20,621 nt of DNA, taken from positions 1 to 20,621 of the forward strand of contig CBFHSE010000028.1 of NCBI GenBank assembly GCA_965658435.1. The letters run 5' to 3'. The notes under the pieces were generated by a model that saw only the letters and a list, made by a program, of their open reading frames with translations, was not told the DNA's origin and did not search any database. Both the position numbers and the translations under genes were made by a program. Source of the DNA: JADHLN01 sp965658435 (GTDB lineage: Bacteria > Pseudomonadota > Alphaproteobacteria > Rickettsiales > JABIRX01). Positions 14,913 to 20,621 of the stretch are shown in pieces. How positions within the stretch are numbered: the first letter of the stretch is position 1; each line of letters starts with the position of its first letter.

Positions 14913-15905
14913 CTATATTGTTTGCTTACAAGAAAAAATAAGATCCTTAGATACAAAGTTATTTAATTTCTTCATGATAAAAGCTTCCATATTTTTTTCA
15001 AGATCTTCATTGTAAGATATTAATTTACCTCTATTTGTAAGTAAATTATTAAATAATTTTTCTTTTGGATATAAATTATAAATTTTAGTAAAAACATCTT
15101 TAGGAAAACGTAATTGTCCTACACTAATTGAATGTAATTTTCTTAAATCAAGGTTAGAAAAAATTTTACTAATTAATTCTTCATATATTTTATTAAATTC
15201 AGGATGATACATTAATGGATCTAACCTAACGCCAACATTCCAACCAGAAGCAGCAAGCAAATGTAAAGCTTTAATTCTTGAGTTAACCGGAGGTACTTTA
15301 TGTTCAATTAATTTTGATATTTCTTCTGGAGTAAATGAAAAGGCAATAATTGCATTTTCAATAGGCTCGCTTTCCAAAAATAGATTAATATTAACTGATT
15401 TAGTTCTAAATTCTAAATATGAATTATTTAATTTCCGGAATATTGGCAGAAACTCCCTGGCAAAATTTGTAACATTCTCTAGAGCCAAAGAGTCACAATC
15501 ATAACCAGAAAAAAAATATCTTTTATTATTATCATTTGATAAATAATTTATTTCAGCAATGAAATCTTCATAATTTACAAATAATATATAATGAGCTGAA
15601 TTATATAAACCCTGTAAAAAACAATATCTACAATCATATAAACAATTCAACATATGAGAGAAATAGTAATTTTCAGATCCACCAATACCAAAACCTTCAG
15701 GTGTAGGCAATAGCTTTTTACCATTTTTTTTGGCAATAATTAAAGTTTTAGATTGTTTGCTTAGTCTAAATGACTGGTTATTTAAATTAAATATCTCGCC
15801 ATAATGATTACATATCACTTTTTCTGCATTATTATATTTTGCAATAAGCTGCTTAGTTCTAGGATGATCTAAAACATTTTTTTCGATAAATATTTTTTTA
15901 AACAT
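14913..15905 (-). CDS. Spore photoproduct lyase-like radical SAM enzyme
   Basis: The radical SAM cluster motif is CLYDCRYC, with Cys88, Cys92 and Cys95. The surrounding SHMLNC...YCFLQG is typical of the spore photoproduct lyase (SplB) family, which reverses thymine photoproducts using a 5'-deoxyadenosyl radical. Cys137 (YDCDSLALE) lies 42 residues after the last cluster Cys. It may correspond to Cys141 of the Bacillus subtilis enzyme, the hydrogen-atom donor. Tyr94 matches Tyr97 of that enzyme, but the Tyr99 position is Phe96. The 330-aa length is near the family's 340. Non-spore-formers carry homologues of uncertain substrate. The start overlaps the end of the upstream nucleosidase-like gene by 8 bp. 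Confidence 0.85.
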   Translation of the reverse strand: MFKKIFIEKNVLDHPRTKQLIAKYNNAEKVICNHYGEIFNLNNQSFRLSKQSKTLIIAKKNGKKLLPTPEGFGIGGSENYYFSHMLNCLYDCRYCFLQGLYNSAHYILFVNYEDFIAEINYLSNDNNKRYFFSGYDCDSLALENVTNFAREFLPIFRKLNNSYLEFRTKSVNINLFLESEPIENAIIAFSFTPEEISKLIEHKVPPVNSRIKALHLLAASGWNVGVRLDPLMYHPEFNKIYEELISKIFSNLDLRKLHSISVGQLRFPKDVFTKIYNLYPKEKLFNNLLTNRGKLISYNEDLEKNMEAFIMKKLNNFVSKDLIFSCKQTI

Positions 15906-16704
15906 CAGAAATCAATTTAGTTAACTCATTTTTACTAACTAATTTTTCTAATAATAAGAATGTTTTAATATCAGAATTTGCCTCTAACTTTAATAAAAAT
16001 TTGGCTAATTTTTTCTTTTCACTATGGCTAAAATGAAATTTATCATTAATTTTATGGTAATAATTTGATAGCACAAATTCAGCGTAATAATCATTAAAGA
16101 AAATTTTGATATCCATTAAAAAATTTATAATTTCATGAGCTTTATCATTGATTAAACCAGATAATGACTCTTTTTTAAAATTAGCTATATCTGAGCTAGA
16201 ATTATCTGATATTATTTTCAAAATAAATATTTGTTCATAATTAACAAATTTAAAAGAAGACATAAAGAAATCATAAGCTTCCATATCCATTATTTTACAA
16301 TCTTCATAATCACCAGGTTCAATTATAGTCATTAATTCCGCAACATTAAAATTATTATCAACTATATTTGCTGGATAATATTGTTTTTTGTAAAATTTAT
16401 GAGTTACCTTATTTATTAAAAAAACACTAGATTTCTTATAATCTTTTGCCCCTGCTATACCAATATTTACTAATATTGATTGCTTATCTATAATTTTTGC
16501 CCCTGCTAAATATGCAACTGCATAAGACATATTACAATAACTAGAACCGCTAATTACCACATATAAATCCTTTTCTTTATTAACATAAACATCAAATTTG
16601 GTAATTTGCGAAATTTTTGTGAGCTTATTTTTATCAAAGATAAAATATAATTCTGCCTTATAGGCAGCAAAAATAAATAATTTTACGTCTAATTTCTCTA
16701 TCAT
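15898..16704 (-). CDS. MTA/SAH nucleosidase-like (nucleoside phosphorylase family) protein
   Basis: Residues 1-180 resemble the PNP/MTAN fold. There is a first strand LFIFAAYKAEL with Glu18 near the usual catalytic position. NIGIAG lies at 80-85, MDMEAYDFF at 139-147 (compare the MEMEA substrate-binding motif, Glu142) and KIISDNSS at 163-170 (Asp167, compare the catalytic Asp). The C-terminal 80 residues are helical, charged and not recognised. MTAN enzymes cleave methylthioadenosine, S-adenosylhomocysteine and 5'-deoxyadenosine. The last is the by-product of radical SAM enzymes such as the one encoded next, with an 8-bp overlap. First gene of the operon. Confidence 0.7.
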   Translation of the reverse strand: MIEKLDVKLFIFAAYKAELYFIFDKNKLTKISQITKFDVYVNKEKDLYVVISGSSYCNMSYAVAYLAGAKIIDKQSILVNIGIAGAKDYKKSSVFLINKVTHKFYKKQYYPANIVDNNFNVAELMTIIEPGDYEDCKIMDMEAYDFFMSSFKFVNYEQIFILKIISDNSSSDIANFKKESLSGLINDKAHEIINFLMDIKIFFNDYYAEFVLSNYYHKINDKFHFSHSEKKKLAKFLLKLEANSDIKTFLLLEKLVSKNELTKLISDV

Positions 16705-16711
16705 AAATAAT

Positions 16712-16740
16712 TTGACTTTAATATCTTAAGCTGTAAAAAT
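16712..16740 (+). promoter_or_regulatory. Candidate promoter of the leader/lipoprotein unit
   Basis: TTGACT (16712-16717; 5 of 6) is followed after 16-17 bp by TAAAAA or AAAAAT (16734-16740; 4 of 6). A TG at 16732-16733 would extend the latter box. The predicted start is around 16746, right at the ATG (16748) of the Cys-rich leader ORF. The leader would then be translated from a nearly leaderless transcript. Confidence 0.45.
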
Positions 16741-16747
16741 ATTAATA

Positions 16748-16810
16748 ATGACTAAAAAGATATTTTTATCAAACATTTCAAATTTTTTTTGCGTTTGTTG
16801 TAGCTGCTAA
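16748..16810 (+). CDS. Cys-rich 20-aa leader peptide (candidate)
   Basis: This 20-codon ORF runs from ATG 16748 to TAA 16808-16810. It ends in FFCVCCSC, so four of its last six codons are Cys (TGC, TGT, TGT, TGC). Its last codons and stop lie inside a hairpin followed by six Ts (16800-16821). Consecutive regulatory codons running into an intrinsic terminator is the architecture of an amino-acid attenuator or a ribosome-stalling leader. No Shine-Dalgarno is seen, but the ATG is at the predicted transcription start. I see no clear antiterminator pairing, and the downstream gene has no known Cys-related function. Chance cannot be excluded. Confidence 0.42.
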   Translation: MTKKIFLSNISNFFCVCCSC

Positions 16811-16821
16811 GCTACTTTTTT
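16800..16821 (+). terminator. Intrinsic terminator/attenuator hairpin
   Basis: Arms GTAGCT (16800-16805) and AGCTAC (16810-16815) enclose the loop GCTA and are followed by TTTTTT (16816-16821). It works only for plus-strand transcripts, yet no plus-strand gene ends upstream for more than 3 kb. It lies between a promoter-like element and a plus-strand gene, which favours an attenuator rather than a gene-end terminator. Confidence 0.6.
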
Positions 16822-16871
16822 ATCTTCTTTTAAACCTCCTTTTCACATATAACAACAATTTAAGCAAGAAA

Positions 16872-17132
16872 ATGTCATATTCAGCAACAAAAAAAATATT
16901 ATTTACAATTATAATAACAAGCAATCTAAGCAACTGCTCAGATAGCAAAACATCAAAATATAGCAATCTTCCAATAGATTATTATTATAACTACTCTAAC
17001 CCCGAAATATACAAACCAAAAAAAACAATAAAGAAGAAACCTAAAGCTATGGGATATGGCAAATTTGGTAGAGGAGATTCAGGTTACATAAAAAATGGAA
17101 ATTATAATAATTCTAGATATTACAAATATTAA
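16872..17132 (+). CDS. Small putative lipoprotein
   Basis: This 86-aa protein is not recognised. A hydrophobic segment (8-18) is followed by LSNC (19-22), giving a possible lipobox with Cys22. Asn at -1 is unusual, so lipidation is plausible rather than certain. The mature part has a Tyr/Asn stretch (YYYNYSNPE), a Lys-rich stretch (KPKKTIKKKPK) and a Gly/Tyr/Asn-rich tail. It is probably unstructured and basic, able to contact cell wall or nucleic acid. It lies downstream of the candidate Cys-rich leader and terminator. Its stop is 6 bp from the stop of the convergent ABC ATPase gene. Confidence 0.6.
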   Translation: MSYSATKKILFTIIITSNLSNCSDSKTSKYSNLPIDYYYNYSNPEIYKPKKTIKKKPKAMGYGKFGRGDSGYIKNGNYNNSRYYKY

Positions 17133-17138
17133 TTTTTA

Positions 17139-18593
17139 TTATAACTCCATATAACGGTGTGAAAATTTTTTAACTAAACTCACATCATGTGATATAAACA
17201 TATAAGATAATTGATATTTACGCTGTAATCTCAATAATAACATTATTATCTCTTTCTGACTAAATTTATCAAGAGATGCTGTAGGCTCATCTAATATTAT
17301 GAATTTAGGCATTAATATTAAAGATCTTGCAATTGCAAGCTTCTGCCTTTCGCCTCCAGACATTTGAACTGGATATCTATTTAAAAACTCATCTCCAAGT
17401 CCAACTTCCTTTAAAACTTTATTAATGAGCAAACTACCCTTCTTAATTTTATGAGCATTTAAACCTTCATATAAAATATTAAATATTTTCATTTTAGGAT
17501 TAAGAGAAGCATAAGGGTCTTGATAAATGATTTGCAAATCTCTTCTTAAAAATTTCATAGATTTATAATCTAAATCAGAAATTAATAAATTATTATACCA
17601 TATCTTACCAGAGCAATTTTGCAGGCGTAAAATAGATCTAGCTAAACTAGATTTACCAGAGCCACTTTTTCCAAAAACTCCAAGAGTTTCTCCTTTATTG
17701 ATATAAAAAGACAAATTATCAATAACAATGTTATTATTATGTGAAAAAAAACCTTTCGACTCATATTTTACACTAAGATTTTCAACCTTAAAAACTTCTT
17801 CATTTATTGCATTAGGCTTTGAAATTTGAAGATCATTTGCTTCAATTAGCTTTTTTATTTTGATATTGTCAATTTTTTTTAATTTATTAAACTTATCAAC
17901 ATCAGCTAGAACAGAACCCTTATCCATTAAGATTATGCGCGAGTTAAATTTTTTTGCCAACTCCAGATCATGTGTCACAAAAATAATAGCAACATTATAT
18001 TTAACCCTTAAAACATCCAATAATTTAATTATAAGTTTCTGGCTACCTTCATCTAAAGCAGTAGTAACCTCATCAGCAATAATTAATTTAGGCTTTAAAA
18101 TTGCAGCAATTGCAATATTTAATCTTTGTCTCTGACCACCAGATAATTGATGAGGAAAAATTTTGGATTTATCCTGCAGAAATATTTCTAGCCCTACATC
18201 TTTCATAATCTGAGCAATTTGCTTTTCACAATTAACATCAGAAATATTATGTATTAAAAACATTTCTTTTAATTGTTTTAAAATATCATGAGATGGATTA
18301 AGAGATAAAAAAGGATCTTGAAAAACCATACTAATCTCTTTACCTCTAATATTCCTTAGATTTTTTTCTGATATATTGAGAAGGTTTTTTCCCTCATATT
18401 CAATTAAGGAGTTTAGTTGATACGAAAAAACTTTACGATCATTCAAATTTAATATAGATCGTACCAAAAGAGATTTACCAGAACCACTCTTACCAATAAT
18501 AGTAACATGCTGAGATTCTTTTAATGAAAAACTAACATTATTTACTAAAATCTTATTTTTATATTTTAAAACTAAGTTATTAATTTTAAGCAT
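17139..18593 (-). CDS. Double ATP-binding ABC transporter ATPase (YejF-like), short C-terminus
   Basis: Two fused ABC ATPase domains in 484 aa are typical of peptide-uptake ATPases such as YejF. Domain 1 has Walker A GKSGSGKS at 34-41, the signature SGGQRQ at 151-156 and Walker B LIIADE at 170-175. Domain 2 has Walker A GKSGSGKS at 308-315, the signature SGGERQ at 412-417, Walker B FIILDEP at 431-437 and H-loop His469. The protein stops at HRYMEL only 15 residues after that His. It lacks the roughly 40-50 residues that normally follow (final strand and tail; family about 530 aa). No permease or binding-protein gene is nearby. Its start overlaps the preceding prepilin-peptidase-like gene by 8 bp. 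ATP hydrolysis motifs are intact. Confidence 0.9.
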   Translation of the reverse strand: MLKINNLVLKYKNKILVNNVSFSLKESQHVTIIGKSGSGKSLLVRSILNLNDRKVFSYQLNSLIEYEGKNLLNISEKNLRNIRGKEISMVFQDPFLSLNPSHDILKQLKEMFLIHNISDVNCEKQIAQIMKDVGLEIFLQDKSKIFPHQLSGGQRQRLNIAIAAILKPKLIIADEVTTALDEGSQKLIIKLLDVLRVKYNVAIIFVTHDLELAKKFNSRIILMDKGSVLADVDKFNKLKKIDNIKIKKLIEANDLQISKPNAINEEVFKVENLSVKYESKGFFSHNNNIVIDNLSFYINKGETLGVFGKSGSGKSSLARSILRLQNCSGKIWYNNLLISDLDYKSMKFLRRDLQIIYQDPYASLNPKMKIFNILYEGLNAHKIKKGSLLINKVLKEVGLGDEFLNRYPVQMSGGERQKLAIARSLILMPKFIILDEPTASLDKFSQKEIIMLLLRLQRKYQLSYMFISHDVSLVKKFSHRYMEL

Positions 18594-19353
18594 TATTCAA
18601 AAATAGTAAAATAACATTAAAATTAATTAAAATAGTTAGAGAATATCTAAGATTTTTAAATATTAACAAACATAAAAATGGTAATATAAAAAATAAGAAA
18701 CTGAGATTCCCTAAGCCAGTTATAGCTCCTGTAATAGCAAGAATTTTAACAAATAAAAAACTCTCTGCAGAAAATTTACCTCTATCACTATATCTCATAA
18801 AATCAAAAGATTGCTTTTTATCTCTAAATAAAAATATTAAAGCCCTTGCAAAAACCCCATATAAAACAAATAAAATAATTACGAATAAAGAATTAAAAAT
18901 ATCATTATTTATTAAAACATCTCTAATTATCGCAAAGAAAAACATGCAAGTAAGAAATATAGAGATATTTTTTTGTTCATTAAAATATATTATTAACCAA
19001 ATTACAGCACATATAATTATAGCTGAATTAAGTAAATATATATCAGAAAAACCATAAAGAAGAAAATTAATCATTAAATAAATAAATATTAATAACTCTG
19101 TAACAAAATATATATTTTTATAACCATATTTTGCCTTACAATATCTACATCTACCCTTAAATAAAAATACAGAAATCAGGGATATATAATCAATAAATTT
19201 TAAATCATGTAAACAGTTAGGACAATATGGCTTTTTTCCAAACCAAGGCTGACCATTAGGTATCCTGTAAACAGCCATTGTTGCAAAACTTCCATATCCC
19301 AAGGCAAATATTGCAGGAATTACATAGCTAAATAAAGTAAAAAAAATATCCAT
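18586..19353 (-). CDS. Prepilin peptidase (A24)-like membrane protein, apparently without catalytic Asp
   Basis: This 255-aa polytopic membrane protein has the N-terminal domain of type IV prepilin peptidases. FGSF-like YGSFATMAVYRIP (20-32) is followed by two zinc-type cysteine pairs, Cys44/Cys47 and Cys69/Cys72. About six further hydrophobic segments follow. In active enzymes one Asp lies in a D...PD segment and another in GxGDxK. Here the corresponding places read IIYFNEQKNIS and SFLFVKILAITGAITG, with neither Asp visible. If the alignment by eye is right, cleavage activity is lost, though methyltransferase or structural roles could remain. It is translationally coupled to the ABC ATPase downstream (8-bp overlap). 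Confidence 0.78.
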   Translation of the reverse strand: MDIFFTLFSYVIPAIFALGYGSFATMAVYRIPNGQPWFGKKPYCPNCLHDLKFIDYISLISVFLFKGRCRYCKAKYGYKNIYFVTELLIFIYLMINFLLYGFSDIYLLNSAIIICAVIWLIIYFNEQKNISIFLTCMFFFAIIRDVLINNDIFNSLFVIILFVLYGVFARALIFLFRDKKQSFDFMRYSDRGKFSAESFLFVKILAITGAITGLGNLSFLFFILPFLCLLIFKNLRYSLTILINFNVILLFLNNA

Positions 19354-19358
19354 AAAAC

Positions 19359-19387
19359 TTGTTATTTAAAGAGTAAGATTATATTAA
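19359..19387 (+). promoter_or_regulatory. Candidate promoter of the SPOR lipoprotein gene
   Basis: TTGTTA (19359-19364; 4 of 6) is followed after 17 bp by TATTAA (19382-19387; 4 of 6), with the alternative TATATT (19380-19385; 15-bp spacing). It lies in the 54-bp gap between the divergent prepilin-peptidase-like and SPOR genes. The match is moderate only. Confidence 0.3.
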
Positions 19388-19407
19388 TCTATCAAAAGGG
19401 CAATTAA

Positions 19408-20007
19408 ATGAAGGAAATTTTTTTCAATAAATATTATATTTTAATCATCAGCTTTATAATAATTTCATGTTCTTCTAACAAACAGAAATTAGTTAAAAGA
19501 AAACCATCAAAAAACATCATAATGCTCGAGAAAATAAAAGATAAAAATTTTGCTAGTAACATCCAAGAAAACCAAATTCCAATTACAAAACCTCAATATG
19601 CACAACAAAATAACCAAAACAACAAAAAATCATTTTATCAAACTTTATTCACAAACAAAAAAAACCTTATAATTAAAGATGAAATTGCGAATAATAACAT
19701 TAAAAACTTAAAAAAAACAATCAAACAAAAAGCAAAAAAAGAAAATTTTAAAGAGAATATAGTTAAAAATAATAATTACTTTTTTGTCCAAGTAGGAGCA
19801 TATTCTGTTCAAGATAATGCCAATAAAACACTTTTAAAGCTTCAGCAAAAATATAGTAAAATTCAAACTGAAAAATCACTTAAAAACAGCCAAGAATTAA
19901 CCAAAATTAAAATTGGCCCCTTAACATCATTAGTTGAAGCAGAAGAAGTGAAAAAACAACTATCAAATGAAGGCTTTAATAAAACTATTATTATTCATAA
20001 TAAATAA
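19408..20007 (+). CDS. SPOR-domain lipoprotein
   Basis: The 199-aa product has a lipoprotein signal peptide ending in the lipobox IISC (Cys21). A long Lys/Asn/Gln-rich linker (about 22-122) follows. A C-terminal SPOR domain covers about 123-199 (FFVQVGAYS, then IKIGPLTSLVEAEEVKKQL). SPOR domains bind peptidoglycan stripped of stem peptides at the division septum, so the protein probably sits in the outer membrane and reaches into septal wall. It has no enzymatic domain. A second lipoprotein gene starts 2 bp after its stop, forming an operon. A purine-rich AGGG lies 10 bp before the ATG, one of the few Shine-Dalgarno-like sites here. Confidence 0.88.
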   Translation: MKEIFFNKYYILIISFIIISCSSNKQKLVKRKPSKNIIMLEKIKDKNFASNIQENQIPITKPQYAQQNNQNNKKSFYQTLFTNKKNLIIKDEIANNNIKNLKKTIKQKAKKENFKENIVKNNNYFFVQVGAYSVQDNANKTLLKLQQKYSKIQTEKSLKNSQELTKIKIGPLTSLVEAEEVKKQLSNEGFNKTIIIHNK

Positions 20008-20009
20008 TT

Positions 20010-20621
20010 ATGAGATATTTAATATTTTTAATAATTAACATTCTATCTTCATGCTATATTGGAGAGAAATATGAAAATATTCCCTATCCAAATCAAAGAT
20101 ATCTAGATTATAATATTAATCTTGAACAAGAAGATATAAAATCAATGAATGGTTTATATAAATACAGAAATAATTATCAATTAAATGAGATAGAAGCAGA
20201 AGAACAACAAAATTACTCTCCAGGTAACAACATTACTCAACCTCAACAATATCCAGATCAATTTATCGAATCTCCAATTATTAATGAAGAAAATCTTAGA
20301 GAATACCCCATATATGAAAATAATGAAGAAGTTGAAAACCCTCAAGATTATAATGATAACAACATAGATTATAGTTTAGAACCAATAGATAATTACTATA
20401 TGAATCAGAATTATCTTAATCAATCTATTTTACCATATAACTCAAACAACTCAAATAATTACTTTCCACCAAAATATCATAAACAATATCCATATAATGC
20501 TAAAAAAGCTGAATCTTTTAAAAAATATAATAATATGCAACAATATTTGAAAGAAAAAAGATTTCTAAAACAAGATATAACAAGCAATTTAGAAAAATTC
20601 CCTGAAATAAATCAAAATAAA
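20010..20621 (+). CDS. Low-complexity lipoprotein (partial, runs off window)
   Basis: An open frame of 204 codons from ATG 20010 reaches the window end without a stop. It starts MRYLIFLIINILSSC, a short lipoprotein signal with lipobox LSSC (Cys15). The following 190 residues are rich in Asn, Tyr, Gln, Glu and Pro, with no repeats or domain I can name, and are probably disordered. It starts 2 bp after the SPOR lipoprotein gene, so the two are co-transcribed and may act together at the envelope. A folded domain, for example an RlpA-type one, could follow beyond the edge; nothing here shows it. Confidence 0.75.
   Translation, partial: MRYLIFLIINILSSCYIGEKYENIPYPNQRYLDYNINLEQEDIKSMNGLYKYRNNYQLNEIEAEEQQNYSPGNNITQPQQYPDQFIESPIINEENLREYPIYENNEEVENPQDYNDNNIDYSLEPIDNYYMNQNYLNQSILPYNSNNSNNYFPPKYHKQYPYNAKKAESFKKYNNMQQYLKEKRFLKQDITSNLEKFPEINQNK

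Noticed and set aside
17860..18135. Plus-strand open frame inside the ABC ATPase gene
   Set aside because: It is antisense to the Walker B and signature region of the first ATPase domain, with no start signal.
1..20621. CRISPR arrays, insertion sequences, prophage or toxin-antitoxin genes
   Set aside because: I looked for regularly spaced repeats, transposase motifs and typical small paired genes and saw none.

Overview
The window is AT-rich (roughly a quarter to 30% G+C by eye) and looks like an alphaproteobacterium of the Rickettsiales type or another streamlined lineage. Pointers are the very A-ending codon use, almost no clear Shine-Dalgarno sequences, Asn/Lys/Ile/Tyr-rich lipoproteins, cytochrome c maturation system I, and a homologue of the amidotransferase-like (peptidase C26) protein found in Rickettsia. 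De novo purine genes (purS, purQ) and glmS argue against Rickettsia itself. The lineage is an inference; no rRNA is present to settle it.

Positions 1-7213 hold housekeeping genes: the start of a DsbA-like gene (minus, cut by the window edge), radA-gloB-coaD on the plus strand, glmS on the minus strand, then dnaN-recF on the plus strand. A good promoter precedes dnaN. Positions 7214-10241 are minus strand: a cytochrome c maturation cluster ccmD-ccmE-ccmF-ccmG behind tRNA-Val(GAC). The ccmD gene is only 40 codons long. Positions 10295-11377 are plus strand: purS-purQ followed at once by tRNA-Arg(CCG) and tRNA-Gln(CTG).

Positions 11393-13204 hold two divergent, damaged genes. One is a rimK-type glutamate ligase, collinear over 300 codons but interrupted by three in-frame TAA codons. 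The other is a peptidase C26 amidotransferase/gamma-glutamyl hydrolase with one +1 frameshift. The rest of the window shows no comparable damage.

Positions 13201-16704 are minus strand: a hypothetical charged protein, then a tightly overlapping four-gene operon. In transcription order it encodes an MTA/SAH-nucleosidase-like protein, a spore-photoproduct-lyase-like radical SAM enzyme, a short-chain dehydrogenase and a secreted double SH3 protein. Divergent from it at 16712-16871 is a possible attenuator: promoter, 20-codon leader ending in a Cys-rich tail, hairpin plus U-run, then a small lipoprotein gene.

Positions 17139-19353 are minus strand: a prepilin-peptidase-like membrane protein that appears to lack both catalytic aspartates, overlapping a double-ATPase ABC protein with a shortened C-terminus. 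Positions 19408-20621 are plus strand: a SPOR-domain lipoprotein, then a second low-complexity lipoprotein that runs off the window.

The points most worth a second look are the Cys-rich leader/terminator, the three-TAA rimK, the nucleosidase-radical SAM gene pair and the prepilin peptidase without its active site.
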